NCBI RefSeq assembly: GCF_022230955.1
Contig: NZ_JAKKFI010000054.1
Location: forward strand, 62,001 to 126,000
DNA from: Micromonospora cabrerizensis
GTDB lineage: Bacteria; Actinomycetota; Actinomycetes; Mycobacteriales; Micromonosporaceae
DNA length: 64,000 bases
Direction: 5' to 3'
The position numbers and the translations under genes were made by a program. The notes beneath the pieces were generated by a model. That model did no database searches. It was given only the letters and a program-made list of their open reading frames with translations, and was not told the DNA's origin. Positions 49,495-58,929 of the stretch are shown in pieces (position 1 is the stretch's first letter; each line of letters starts with the position of its first letter).

Positions 49495-49528
49495 ACCGGC
49501 CGAGCTCCTCGTGAGGAGCCCGGCCGGT
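49495..49528. terminator. Bidirectional terminator
   Basis: ACCGGCCGAGCTCCTC (49495-49510) pairs with 49513-49528 at 15 of 16 positions. It lies between the DHFR-like and methyltransferase genes, which converge. Confidence 0.82.
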
Positions 49529-49631
49529 GCGGTCAAACGCCGTCACGGAGCTGTCCGGAGCGCAGCGGGGGGGTGCTGCGGCGGCAGAGGTGCGGACGAC
49601 GCGACCGCCCTCCGCGCGGTCGTCCGCCTGC

Positions 49632-50435
49632 TCAGCTCGGCAGGCGACCCCGCGTGGAGACGAAGTGGTACGACATGACGGCGAACCCGGGGTCGCGGAG
49701 CAGCCGCCGGAAGGCGGTCAGCTGGTTGGGCGACAGCCCCGCCGCCAGCAGATCCGGCTCCAACTGGCGGGAGTTCGTCTCGTAGAGCGACGTTCCGGTC
49801 GAGCCGCCGGCCCAGCTCTGCGAGTGGGTGATGGTGTCCAGGTCGCTCAGACCGGCGAGGGCCATCTCGGTGTGCACGTCCTGTGCCCACCCCAGGTCGG
49901 CGCCGTGATCCTCCAGGACACCCATCATGGCGTCCATGACCTGCGCGAAGAGCTTCGCGGCGTCATCGCTGGGCGCGGTCAGCACCCGCTGTGGCGCGGT
50001 GCAGTCGAACTCCTCGACCACCAACCACCCGCCGGGGGCCAGCGCGCCGGTGAGCGTACGCAGGACCCGTCGCCGGTCGGGGAGGTGCAGCAGCACCAGC
50101 CGGGCGTGGATCAGGTCGAACGCGTCCCCGGGCGGCGCTTCGGTGCGCACGTCGTGGCGACGTACGCGTAGGTTGCCCTCCGCCGCGAGGTGCGTGGGGT
50201 CGATGTCCGTGGCCACCACGTGGCCGTCGTCGCCGACCGCGCGGGCGATCCGTCGGGCCATCGAGCCGCCGCCCGCCCCGACCTCCCAACAGGTCGCTCC
50301 CGGCCGCAGCACCGGTTGGGCCAGGCGGCGCGTCGTGATCGGGTCCAGGAAGGACTCCAGCGCGTGCATCTGGGGCACGGCGTCCGGTTGGCCGTTGTCG
50401 AACGTGTACGTGCCATCGCTCGTGGCGGTTGTCAT
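49632..50435 (-). CDS. Class I SAM-dependent methyltransferase
   Basis: 267 residues. Motif I EVGAGGGSMARRIA, motif II-like Asp in VVATDIDP, then HDVRTEAPPGDAFDLIHARLVLLHLPD as post-I region. No lipid, quinone or natural-product group can be chosen. It starts six bases after LivF ends, and so is likely the last gene of the Liv operon, an unusual partner. Confidence 0.88.
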   Translation of the reverse strand: MTTATSDGTYTFDNGQPDAVPQMHALESFLDPITTRRLAQPVLRPGATCWEVGAGGGSMARRIARAVGDDGHVVATDIDPTHLAAEGNLRVRRHDVRTEAPPGDAFDLIHARLVLLHLPDRRRVLRTLTGALAPGGWLVVEEFDCTAPQRVLTAPSDDAAKLFAQVMDAMMGVLEDHGADLGWAQDVHTEMALAGLSDLDTITHSQSWAGGSTGTSLYETNSRQLEPDLLAAGLSPNQLTAFRRLLRDPGFAVMSYHFVSTRGRLPS

Positions 50436-50441
50436 TGGTGT

Positions 50442-51242
50442 CTACCTCTCCGAGGGGTCGGGTGACGTGGGGGTGTCGGCCCAGAGCCGAGGGGCCGGTC
50501 GGTTGGGTGGTGGCGGCGGCGGTGGGGCGGTGGCGACGCTCAACATCGCCGCCAGTGGGGCCGGGTCGACGCGGGCCTCCGCCGTCGGTCGGTCGTAGAC
50601 CACCCGGCCGTACTCCAGCACCGCCACCCGGTCCGCGACCTCGATCGCGTGCTGGAGCTGTTGTTCCACGAGCAGCACCGTCAGGCCGTCGGCGGCGAGG
50701 CCGTTGACCAGTTCACGGACCCGCGCCGCCAGGTCGGGTGAGAGGCCCTCGCACGGTTCGTCGAGCAGCAGCACCCGTGGTTGGCCGAGGAGCGCCCGCG
50801 CTATCGCCAGCATCTGCTGCTCGCCGCCGGAGAGTTCGCAGCCGCGGTGTCGTAGCCGCACCGCCAACCGCGGCAGCAGTTCCAGGGTCCGGGCCACCGT
50901 CCAGCCCTCGCCACCGGAGGCGGGGGCCCGCCACGGCGCGGCCGCCAGGTGCAGGTGCTCGGCCACGGTCAGCCGGGAGAAGACCCGCCGGCCCTGCGGG
51001 ACGAGACCGACGCCGGACTGGGCGATGCGGTGTGGTTGCCGGCCGGCCACGTGCACACCGCCGATCTCGATGCGACCGCTGGAGGCGCGCACCAGCCCGG
51101 CGATCGTGTGCACGAGGGTGCTCTTGCCCGCGCCGTTGCGACCCACCACGGCCTGGATGCTGCCCGGGCGGACCCGCAGGCTGACCTCGTGCAGCACGAT
51201 CCCTCCGGCGTAGCCGGCGCACAGGCGATCAACCGACAGCAT
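50442..51242 (-). CDS. livF: Branched-chain amino acid ABC ATPase LivF
   Basis: 266 residues from ATG 51242, which overlaps the LivG stop (ATGA). Walker A GRNGAGKST, signature LSGGEQQML, Walker B VLLLDEPCEGLSP; the LivF-specific pattern VPQGRRVFSRLTVAEHL is present. A Pro-rich tail (PPPPPPPNRPAPR) extends the C-terminus. Fifth gene of the importer. Confidence 0.94.
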   Translation of the reverse strand: MLSVDRLCAGYAGGIVLHEVSLRVRPGSIQAVVGRNGAGKSTLVHTIAGLVRASSGRIEIGGVHVAGRQPHRIAQSGVGLVPQGRRVFSRLTVAEHLHLAAAPWRAPASGGEGWTVARTLELLPRLAVRLRHRGCELSGGEQQMLAIARALLGQPRVLLLDEPCEGLSPDLAARVRELVNGLAADGLTVLLVEQQLQHAIEVADRVAVLEYGRVVYDRPTAEARVDPAPLAAMLSVATAPPPPPPPNRPAPRLWADTPTSPDPSER

Positions 51243-51985
51243 CAGGCCACCCCGTCGGCGTAGGCCTGCCGCACCAGCGGCGAGGTACGGATCTCGTCCG
51301 GTGTGCCGGCGGCCAACGTCCGACCGTCGCGCAGCACGGTGACGGTGTCGGAGAGGGCGTACACCAGGTCCAGTCGATGTTCGACCAGTAACACGGCGAC
51401 CGCCCTGGGCAGCGCCTGGAGCAACTCGACGAGCCGGCCGACCTCGACGGCGGACAGCCCGGCCGCCGGTTCGTCGAGCAGCAGCAGGCGGGGGCGACCG
51501 GCGAGGGCCATGGCGATCTCCAACTGGCGTCGTTGCCCGTGTGCGAGGTGCCCGGCCGGCACCGTCGCGACGTCGGTGAGGCCCATCTGGTCCAGCAGCG
51601 GGCCCGCCCGGTGTTGTGCGATGCGCCGGCGTCCGCCCGGCCACCACCTGCGGCGGGGTGTGAGCCGGGGCAGCGCGGCGACCACCACGTTCTCCGTCGC
51701 GGTGAGCGTCGCGAAGACCGCGGGTCGTTGGTGGATGCGGTTGATGCCCCGTCGGGCCCGGGCCGCCGGGCCCAGCCGACCGACGTCGCGTCCCTCGAAG
51801 ATCACCCTGCCGTGCTGCGGTTTCCTGGACCCACCGATCACGTTGAGCAGGGTCGTCTTGCCCGCTCCGTTGGGGCCGATCAGCGCGTGCCGCTGGCCGT
51901 CGTGGACGCACAGGTCCACCCCGGCCAGCGCGGCGAGCGAGCCGTAGCGCACGCTGACATCCTCGACGGTGAGCAGCCCGGTCAT
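51242..51985 (-). CDS. livG: Branched-chain amino acid ABC ATPase LivG
   Basis: 247 residues. Walker A GPNGAGKTT, LivG-type RRGINRIHQRPAVFATLTATENV, signature LAHGQRRQLEIA (a relaxed LSGGQ, as usual in LivG) and Walker B LLLLDEPAAGLS. ATGA overlap with both neighbours gives tight coupling. Confidence 0.94.
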   Translation of the reverse strand: MTGLLTVEDVSVRYGSLAALAGVDLCVHDGQRHALIGPNGAGKTTLLNVIGGSRKPQHGRVIFEGRDVGRLGPAARARRGINRIHQRPAVFATLTATENVVVAALPRLTPRRRWWPGGRRRIAQHRAGPLLDQMGLTDVATVPAGHLAHGQRRQLEIAMALAGRPRLLLLDEPAAGLSAVEVGRLVELLQALPRAVAVLLVEHRLDLVYALSDTVTVLRDGRTLAAGTPDEIRTSPLVRQAYADGVA

Positions 51986-53001
51986 CGGTGCAGCTCCGGC
52001 ACTGTGGCCTGGTCACGCTCGGGTGACGCGTCCGGCTGGTCCGCCGGCTCGCTCGGCAGACCCCACCTGCCCCGTGCCCGGTGCACACCGGTCGGCAGCA
52101 GGTAGACCGTCGCCACGAACAGCACGCCCAGCACCAGCGGCGCGTGGCCGGGCAGCACACCGAACAGCCAGTCCCGGACGGCGATGACCAGTGCCGCGCC
52201 CACCAGGGCCCCGCCGATCGAGGCGGTGCCACCGATGACGACACCGAGCAGCAGCAGCGCGGAGGTGTCGAAGCCGAAGTCGGCGGGGGAGATGTACTGC
52301 TGGGCGACGACCAGGAGCGATCCGGCGGCACCGGCGATCGCCCCGGCGGCGATGTGCGCGCCGGACAGGTACAGCGGCACCCGGTGACCGCTGGCCCGCA
52401 GCCGCGTCTCGTCGTCGCGGCCGGCCCGCAGCAGCAGCCCCGCCCGGGTGCGCAGCAGCAACAGCACCGCGCCGACCAGGACGGTCACGACGACCAGGGC
52501 GTACAGGTAACGGTCCTGGTCGTTGGCCAGGACCGGGAGCCCCCAGAACGGGCGGACCGCGGCGATGCCGGCCAACCCGTCCGTGCCGCCGGTCACCGAC
52601 CGCCAGCGACCGAGGACCGTGACGGCGAGCTCACCGATGGCCAGCGTGATCATCAGGACGATCACCCCTCGGGCGTGGACGACGAGCGGCACGGTGAGCG
52701 CGGCCAGCACCGCACCGGCGACCGCCGCGACGGCGAGCTGCACGACGCCGACATCGGAGATCTGGCTGCCGACCACGGCGCAGGCGTAGGCGCCCGCCGC
52801 GTACGGCGCGGTCTGACCGAGGGTGGGCATGCCGGCGACGCCGGTGAGCAGGGCCACGCTCACCCCGACCAGGGCCAGCGCCAGCGTCCGGGCGAGGATC
52901 GCCGTGGTGTAGTCGTCGACCACCCAGGGCGCCACGACCAGGCCGGCCAGGGCGAGGGCCGCCACCGCGCCCCGCGCGCGCCGGATCACCTCGTCCCTCA
53001 T
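51982..53001 (-). CDS. livM: Branched-chain amino acid ABC permease LivM
   Basis: 339 residues from ATG 53001 overlapping the LivH stop (ATGA). Eight or more hydrophobic helices and the LivM-type GVVIGGTASIGGALVGAALV near the C-terminus. Partner of LivH. Confidence 0.93.
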   Translation of the reverse strand: MRDEVIRRARGAVAALALAGLVVAPWVVDDYTTAILARTLALALVGVSVALLTGVAGMPTLGQTAPYAAGAYACAVVGSQISDVGVVQLAVAAVAGAVLAALTVPLVVHARGVIVLMITLAIGELAVTVLGRWRSVTGGTDGLAGIAAVRPFWGLPVLANDQDRYLYALVVVTVLVGAVLLLLRTRAGLLLRAGRDDETRLRASGHRVPLYLSGAHIAAGAIAGAAGSLLVVAQQYISPADFGFDTSALLLLGVVIGGTASIGGALVGAALVIAVRDWLFGVLPGHAPLVLGVLFVATVYLLPTGVHRARGRWGLPSEPADQPDASPERDQATVPELHR

Positions 53002-53894
53002 GCCGCTCTCCATCTGCTGGCCAGGCCACGCGCCCGCACGGCCAGTACCGCCGCCATGGCGGCGAACAGCAGGAACGGCGCCGCGGACGGCAGCAGCGCC
53101 ACTCCCAGCGTCTGGATCTCGCCGATCGCGAGCGCGGCCAGCAGGGTGCCACCCATCGACCCGAGCCCGCCGAGGACGACGACCACCAGGGACAGCAGGA
53201 GCACGGTGTCGGCGGTGTCCGTGCCGGGGCCGATGATCGGCGCGCCCAGCACCCCGGCCGCCCCGGCCAGCGCGCCGGCGGCGGCGAGCACGCCCGCGCG
53301 GATCCGGGCGGGACTCACGCCCAGACAGGCGACCATCTCCGGGTCGTCGACGGCCGCCCGGACCAGCATTCCGGCCCTGGTGCGTCGCATGACGAGGTAG
53401 AGCGCGGCGGCGATCACCGCCGCGACGACGATGAAGACCAACCGGTACGCGGCGTAGCGGTGGCCGGCGACCACCACCGACCCCTCCAGGGCGGCGGGCA
53501 CCAGGACCTGCGGATCGTCGGGACCGAAGCCGGCGACGAGCAGGCTGCCGCCGGCCAGCGCCACACCGAACGTCAACAGCGCCTGACTCAGGTGGTTACC
53601 GGCGGCGACCGGTGCGAGCAGGCCGGCCAGGAGCACACCCGCCGCGGCGGCGGCCAGCACACCGACCGTCAGCGCCAACGCCAGACTCGCCCAGCCGCCG
53701 TCGAACAGCGCCGCGGCGGTGTAGCCGCCGATCGCGTAGAGCATCCCGTGCGCCAGGTTGAGGATGTTGGCGACGCCGAAACAGAAGACCAGGCCCGACG
53801 CGGCGACGAACACGAGCAACCCGTAGGCGATCCCGTCCAGCGCCGGTATCAGGTACGGGTCGATCCGGTTCGAGCCGGCCGCCACCACCATCAT
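52998..53894 (-). CDS. livH: Branched-chain amino acid ABC permease LivH
   Basis: 298 residues from ATG 53894, overlapping the receptor stop. About eight TM helices; LNLAHGMLYAIGGYTAA and VVVLGGLGSMGGTLLAALAIG are typical LivH elements. Forms the channel with LivM. Confidence 0.93.
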   Translation of the reverse strand: MMVVAAGSNRIDPYLIPALDGIAYGLLVFVAASGLVFCFGVANILNLAHGMLYAIGGYTAAALFDGGWASLALALTVGVLAAAAAGVLLAGLLAPVAAGNHLSQALLTFGVALAGGSLLVAGFGPDDPQVLVPAALEGSVVVAGHRYAAYRLVFIVVAAVIAAALYLVMRRTRAGMLVRAAVDDPEMVACLGVSPARIRAGVLAAAGALAGAAGVLGAPIIGPGTDTADTVLLLSLVVVVLGGLGSMGGTLLAALAIGEIQTLGVALLPSAAPFLLFAAMAAVLAVRARGLASRWRAA

Positions 53895-55084
53895 CGGCCG
53901 ACGGTCGCGAGGTCACCCACGACGGTGTTGGACAGCGCCCGCCCGTCCTGGCGGACCTGCCGCAGATACCACTTCTGCACGGGGGAGTGCGTGGTGGTGG
54001 AGAACTGCCAGGTGCCGCGCGGGCTGGCGATCTGGCCGAGCTGACCGATGGCCGTGTTGATGGCCTCCGGAGTCGGGTCGCTCCCGGCGGCGCCGATCGC
54101 CCGGTCCAGCACCGACGCCGCGTCGTACGAGGCGAGCGCGTAGGTCGTCGGCGAGCCGTCGTGCTTGGCCTTCCACGCCGCGACGAAGGCGCGGTTCTCC
54201 GCGTTGTCGAGGTCGGGGGAGTAGTTGAGCACGGAGAAGATGTCCCGAGCTGCCTCGCCCTGCGCGTTGAGCACGCCGCCCTCGGTGAGGAACCCGGCCG
54301 CGTACAGCGGGACGTCCTTGATCTCGGACTGCGCGTACTGCTTGACGAAGTCGACGGCGGCGCTGCCGGCGTAGAAGGTGTAGACGGCCGCCGCGCCGGA
54401 GGCCTTGATGCGGGCGAAGTACGGGGTGAAGTTGGTGGTGGCCGGGAACGGCGTGAAGGTCGTCTTGCCGTCCGAGTTCGCGAGCTTCCCACCGATCTTG
54501 CCGAACGCGTCGGTGAACCCCCGCAGCTCGTCCCAGCCGCCCTGGTAGTCCGGGCCGATCGCGTACACGGAGCCCTTCACGTTGTCGTGGACGTGTTGGG
54601 CGATCGCGGCCCCGGGCTCGTCGGAGAGGTACGAGGTGTGCCAGACCCGGGAGACGTCCTTGAGTTCCGGTCGGCCGTTGGAACCGACCAGCGGCACCTT
54701 CATCTCGTCCAGCAGGGGGGTGACCCCGGCGACCGAGCCACCACCGACGATGCCGGTGAGCGCGGACACCCGGTCCTGCTTGAGCAGCTTGGTTGCCGCC
54801 GGGACCGCGGTCTGGGCGCCGTTGCCCTCGTCGGCGATGACGAGGTCGACCTGTCGACCGCCGAGTTTGCCGTCGTGGGTGTCCAGGTAGAGCTGGAAAC
54901 CGTCGCGGATCTCCGTACCGACCGCCTGGTACGTCCCGGACAGCGAGGCGAGCAGGCCGATCTTTATCGAGCCGCTGGCGCTCGTGCCCGGCGCGTCGTT
55001 GCCGCAGGCCGCGCTGGTGGTCAGCACGACCGCGAGCAGCGTCGCGGTGAGGGCACGGCTACGCCGAGGGGTGGTGAGAGGCAT
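53891..55084 (-). CDS. Branched-chain amino acid-type ABC receptor lipoprotein (LivJ-like)
   Basis: 397 residues; lipobox TSAAC (Cys26). Type I periplasmic-binding fold: IKIGLLASLSGTYQAVGTEI, VIADEGNGAQTAVPAATKLL, GSNGRPELKDVSRVWHTSYL. Ligand could be a branched-chain amino acid, an amide or urea. It lies 51 bases after the roadblock gene, placing kinase, roadblock and receptor in one likely transcript. Confidence 0.93.
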   Translation of the reverse strand: MPLTTPRRSRALTATLLAVVLTTSAACGNDAPGTSASGSIKIGLLASLSGTYQAVGTEIRDGFQLYLDTHDGKLGGRQVDLVIADEGNGAQTAVPAATKLLKQDRVSALTGIVGGGSVAGVTPLLDEMKVPLVGSNGRPELKDVSRVWHTSYLSDEPGAAIAQHVHDNVKGSVYAIGPDYQGGWDELRGFTDAFGKIGGKLANSDGKTTFTPFPATTNFTPYFARIKASGAAAVYTFYAGSAAVDFVKQYAQSEIKDVPLYAAGFLTEGGVLNAQGEAARDIFSVLNYSPDLDNAENRAFVAAWKAKHDGSPTTYALASYDAASVLDRAIGAAGSDPTPEAINTAIGQLGQIASPRGTWQFSTTTHSPVQKWYLRQVRQDGRALSNTVVGDLATVGR

Positions 55085-55135
55085 GTCTTTCTCCAGGGGA
55101 AGGGAGGTGTCTCCGGCGTGGGGGCGCCGGGGTTG

Positions 55136-55540
55136 TCAGCGGCTGCGGGCGAGTGCCGCTCGGGCCGCGGGGGTCAGGGCGTCCCCGATGCGGTTGGCCA
55201 ACTCGGTCATCTCGTAGGAGACCTTGCCCACGTCGCACTCGGGCGCGGCGAGCACCAGCAGCGAGGCACCGTCGTTGAAGGCCATCGAGAACATGAAGCC
55301 ACCCTCGAGCTGGGTGACGTTGGAGATCACGGCGCCGGCGTCGAAGAAGGCCGCCGCACCCCGCAGCAGGCTGACGAGCCCGCTACCCGTCGCCGCCAAC
55401 TGGTCGGCCCGGTCCGGCGGCAGATCGCGGGTGGCGGCCACCATCAGGCCGTCGCTGGAGATGGCGATCGCGTGGCTGACCTCGGTCGCGCGCGCGGCGA
55501 AGTTGTCCAGCAGCCAGCCGAGATCCTGTTGGTCGGTCAC
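55136..55540 (-). CDS. Roadblock/LC7-domain protein (CvnB-like)
   Basis: 134 residues from GTG 55540, with AGGAGAG upstream. A single roadblock/LC7 domain (DLGWLLDNFAARATEVSHAIAISSDGLMVAAT...) as in CvnB of actinobacterial conservons, where it partners a small GTPase. Here neither the DUF742 protein (CvnC) nor the GTPase (CvnD) follows. It starts 16 bases after the kinase stop and is therefore co-transcribed with it. Confidence 0.92.
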   Translation of the reverse strand: MTDQQDLGWLLDNFAARATEVSHAIAISSDGLMVAATRDLPPDRADQLAATGSGLVSLLRGAAAFFDAGAVISNVTQLEGGFMFSMAFNDGASLLVLAAPECDVGKVSYEMTELANRIGDALTPAARAALARSR

Positions 55541-55556
55541 GTGCTCTCCTGTCGCG

Positions 55557-58025
55557 TCATTTGTTGCCGAGGTTGATCGGGGTGCGTCGGCGGTTCGCCA
55601 CACCCCGCGCGTACGCGGCCATCGCCGTCGCCACCTGGGCCGGATCGCGGTACTCGGACCTCTGCTGCTGCTGGGGGACGGTCACGCCGCCGGGGACGAG
55701 ATGCCGTTGCGGCTGCCGCTTGGGCAGGCCGGAGTTGGTCGTGGTGGCGACCTCGGGGCTCTGTGCCTGGGCCGCCGTCCGCCAGGCGTCGTCGGCCGGG
55801 CTGGACCATTCCTGGCCGTCGTGGGCCTCGGCGACGTCGTTCTGGAACCAGTGGTTGACCTGTTCGAAGATGAGGAGCTCCTCGGTGGGCGCGTCACCCC
55901 GGTCCGGGGGTGGAGGAGCCGGCCGGAACACCGGTGCCGCCGGCAGGGTCCGCTCGGCCGGAGGTCGCCCGGCGGTGGGCTCGGGCCTCGGCTGGTAGGG
56001 CGGCGGCGGGGGGCTGGCCGTGCGCGCAGCCCTCCGCGAGAGCCGTCCGGGCGCGAGCAGGTACTCCTCCGGTGGCAGAGACCGGATGATGGTCGCGGGC
56101 AGCGTCGCCTCGGCGAGGATGCCGCGTCGGGGGCCGCGTCGCAGTTGGACGGTGGCGCCCAGCCGAGCCGCGAGCTGACCCACGACGACCAGCCCCATCG
56201 CCCGTACGGCGGCCACGTCGATCGCCGGTGGGCGGGCCAACAGCTCGTTGAGCTGCTGCATCCGTTGCGGGGACAACCCCACGCCCTCGTCGCTGATCTG
56301 GATGATGACGCGGTCACCCAGGCTCCGGCCGCTCACCCAGGTCTCGCTGCCCGGCGGCGAGTACGTCGTCGCGTTGTCCATGAGTTCGGCGAGCAGGTGC
56401 ACGACCTCGTCGACGGTCTTGGCCGCCACGGCGACGTCCCCGTCGATCATGCCGAGCCGGATCCGCGCGTAGTGCTCGATCTGGGACAGCGCCGCCTGGA
56501 GCACCTGTTGCAGGGGGACGTCGCGCTGGCGTACACGACCGACGCCGACGCCGCCGAGCACCAGCAGGCTGGCGTTGATGCGCCCCATCCGGGTCGCCAG
56601 GTTGTCCAGCGTGTACAGCTGGTGGAGCCGGTCGGGGTCGGTCTCGTCCCGTTCGACGAGGTCGACCTGGGCCAGGACGGCGTCGACGAGTCGCTGTTCG
56701 CGGCGGCTCAGGTGGATGAAGATGTCGGCGGTGTTGGCGCGCATGACGGCCTGCTCGGCGGCGGTCCGCACGGCGGCCTGGTGCACGGCGCTGAACGCCT
56801 GGCCCAGCTCGCCGATCTCGTCGCCGCTCGACGGTTCGAGGGCGGCGCTGGAGTGCTGGCGGGCCAGTTTGTCCGGGTCGACGGCGGCGCTGCCCGGCTG
56901 CTGGAGCTGGGCCACCACGGCGGGGAGCTGTTCGAACGCCACCGCGTTGGCCGCGTCCCGCAGGCGACGCAGCCGCCGGGTGATCTGCCGGGCGACGGCC
57001 CAGGTCACCAGCGCGGTGAGGATCAGTGCCAGGAGGACGCCGACCGCCTCGGCGACGGCCCGCCGGCGCTGGTCGGCGTGCGCGGCCCGGACGTCGTCGC
57101 GCACCGCGGCGTCGACCCGCCCGCGCAGCTCGGCCAGGCGGGCGGCACGCGTCTGGGTGGTGGACACCCAGCCGTCGGTCTCCAGTCGCAACCGCGACCC
57201 CGGCTGGGCCCGGGACACCTCGTCCTGCATCCGTTGCAGGGCGAGCGCCTCCTTGCCGGTGCCGGCCTGCTCCCACCAGAGGCCCCACTCGGTCGGGGCC
57301 AGGGCCACGAACGAAAGGCTCGACTCGGTGTAGCTGGTACGGGCGGCGGTGATGTCCTGCTGCATGGCCGGGGTCAGCTCGCCGCCCGCGACCGCCCGCA
57401 GCACGGCGACCTGCTGCTGACCGATCGCCTCGGCAGTCTTCGACAGCGCCGCGGAGGCCCGGATCCCGTCGGCGAGGCGGGCGTCCACCACGCCGTGCGA
57501 GACGGTTTCCCGGAAGTTGATCAGGTCGGCGATGGCGATGCGGTAGCTGAAGGTCATCGCCGACACCGAGGCGTGCGTCGCCGTGCGGACCTGGGTACGC
57601 AGCGGGGGGAGGCTGCCCAGGGCCGCGTCGATGCGGCGCAGGAGAGCCCGGTTGGCGTCGGCGTCGGCGGACAGCCGGTCTCGCTGACCCCGGTAGCGCG
57701 TGACGGCGTCGTCGGTGGCGGCCATCTCCGCGCCGAAGGCGTCCTGCTGCTCCGGCCCGCCGAAGGTGAGCAGGTCGGCGGCGGCGATGCGTTCGCGTTG
57801 CAGGCGGTAGGCGAGGTCACCGGCCTCGGCGCCGACCTGGGCGAGGACCCGCAGGTCGCTGGCCCGGACTGTCTGGCGTGCGCTCTCGGTCAGCGCGAGA
57901 CCGGCGAAGCCGATCACGGCGACGAGCGGCGCCGCGACGATGAGGCGCATCCGGCCGGCTATCTTCCAACCGCGTCGGCGGCTCGGGTAGGGTCTGGCCG
58001 CGTGGGACCTGGTGCTCGACGCCAA
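55557..58025 (-). CDS. NIT-domain sensor histidine kinase (CvnA-like), possibly degenerate
   Basis: 822 residues with TTG at 58025 as start; an internal Met at residue 26 ([10 protein letters not shown]) is a credible alternative. TM1 about 27-46, an extracytoplasmic NIT (nitrate/nitrite-sensing) domain about 60-300, TM2 about 325-350, HAMP, then HATPase with [12 protein letters not shown] (N-box) and DEGVGLS (G1). A Pro-rich tail (650-822) follows. The segment usually written LDHLATRMRR in this family reads [10 protein letters not shown] (Asn475, codon 56603-56601), so the usual candidate phospho-acceptor His is missing. Confidence 0.9.
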   Translation of the reverse strand: MASSTRSHAARPYPSRRRGWKIAGRMRLIVAAPLVAVIGFAGLALTESARQTVRASDLRVLAQVGAEAGDLAYRLQRERIAAADLLTFGGPEQQDAFGAEMAATDDAVTRYRGQRDRLSADADANRALLRRIDAALGSLPPLRTQVRTATHASVSAMTFSYRIAIADLINFRETVSHGVVDARLADGIRASAALSKTAEAIGQQQVAVLRAVAGGELTPAMQQDITAARTSYTESSLSFVALAPTEWGLWWEQAGTGKEALALQRMQDEVSRAQPGSRLRLETDGWVSTTQTRAARLAELRGRVDAAVRDDVRAAHADQRRRAVAEAVGVLLALILTALVTWAVARQITRRLRRLRDAANAVAFEQLPAVVAQLQQPGSAAVDPDKLARQHSSAALEPSSGDEIGELGQAFSAVHQAAVRTAAEQAVMRANTADIFIHLSRREQRLVDAVLAQVDLVERDETDPDRLHQLYTLDNLATRMGRINASLLVLGGVGVGRVRQRDVPLQQVLQAALSQIEHYARIRLGMIDGDVAVAAKTVDEVVHLLAELMDNATTYSPPGSETWVSGRSLGDRVIIQISDEGVGLSPQRMQQLNELLARPPAIDVAAVRAMGLVVVGQLAARLGATVQLRRGPRRGILAEATLPATIIRSLPPEEYLLAPGRLSRRAARTASPPPPPYQPRPEPTAGRPPAERTLPAAPVFRPAPPPPDRGDAPTEELLIFEQVNHWFQNDVAEAHDGQEWSSPADDAWRTAAQAQSPEVATTTNSGLPKRQPQRHLVPGGVTVPQQQQRSEYRDPAQVATAMAAYARGVANRRRTPINLGNK

Positions 58026-58203
58026 GATTGACTCCCACGACTCGTCGATGACGGTCTATCCGCACGTTGCCGAATGCAAGTCCCATTCGGCCGGAAGCCG
58101 CGCTCGTAGACCAGACCTGGCCGTGGTACAAACTGCCCGTACCAGCATCTGTACCCAACGTCAGTGGCCGGTCACCCCCTGAGACGGAGCCGGAATCGTG
58201 GGG

Positions 58204-58686
58204 TCAGCGCTGGTCGTCGCGGGGGTCGACCGGCGGCTGCCGCCGCTGCGTGTCGTCCGGGTCGGACGGGCCGTTGAGCACCTGCCCGATCAGCTCACGC
58301 AACTCGTCGATCGCGTCCACCACCGCGCCCGGGTCGCGCGCGTCGCGTCGATCACGCTGACGTGGCACCGGCTGATCCAGCCGAACCGGCGGCGAGGCGC
58401 GGGGGCCCCGGCGGCCGTCGGCCGCCAACTGCTCGGCTGCCACCTGCGGCCACAGCGCCGCGAGTCGGCCGCCGGTGCCGAGCACGTCGTCGCAGCGCAG
58501 CGCGAACTCGTGACTGCCGAACCGGCGACCGGACTCGACCGCCGCGACCGTTTCCCGGCTGAACCGCACCAGATCCGCCAGCGCTCGCTGGGTCAGGCCC
58601 CGTCGGACGCGGCAGTTGCGCAGTTCCCATCGGAACCGTTCGCTGGCCGCAGAGGGAGCAGAGCTCGACGGGGACGTGTGCTCCAT
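58204..58686 (-). CDS. XRE-family helix-turn-helix regulator
   Basis: 160 residues from ATG 58686 (GAAGGCGAG nearby). An N-terminal XRE HTH (about 15-75; RRGLTQRALADLVRFSRETVAAVESGRR) and an Arg/Pro/Asp-rich C-terminal part without a recognised ligand domain. Similar to the small regulators that pair with toxin or DUF397 genes in actinomycetes, but no DUF397 partner is present. Confidence 0.83.
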   Translation of the reverse strand: MEHTSPSSSAPSAASERFRWELRNCRVRRGLTQRALADLVRFSRETVAAVESGRRFGSHEFALRCDDVLGTGGRLAALWPQVAAEQLAADGRRGPRASPPVRLDQPVPRQRDRRDARDPGAVVDAIDELRELIGQVLNGPSDPDDTQRRQPPVDPRDDQR

Positions 58687-58929
58687 GCGCTCGCCTTCGT
58701 GGCTACGGGAATCAGCGGCGGAAGTCAGATCGAGATTGGCCGATGAGCTGAACATTTACCGGTGACAATTCTTAACCCAGGACACGATGGGTGTGAAGAC
58801 GTTCACCGACCTGGATCGTCGGGCAAAGCGGAAAAGGTGCGGTTCGGGCCGTTGCCGGTGCCGGGCAGGCAGGGGCACCCTTCCCACCTCCGGTCCGCGC
58901 GCAGGCAGGCCCGTTGGCGCTCGACGCTG

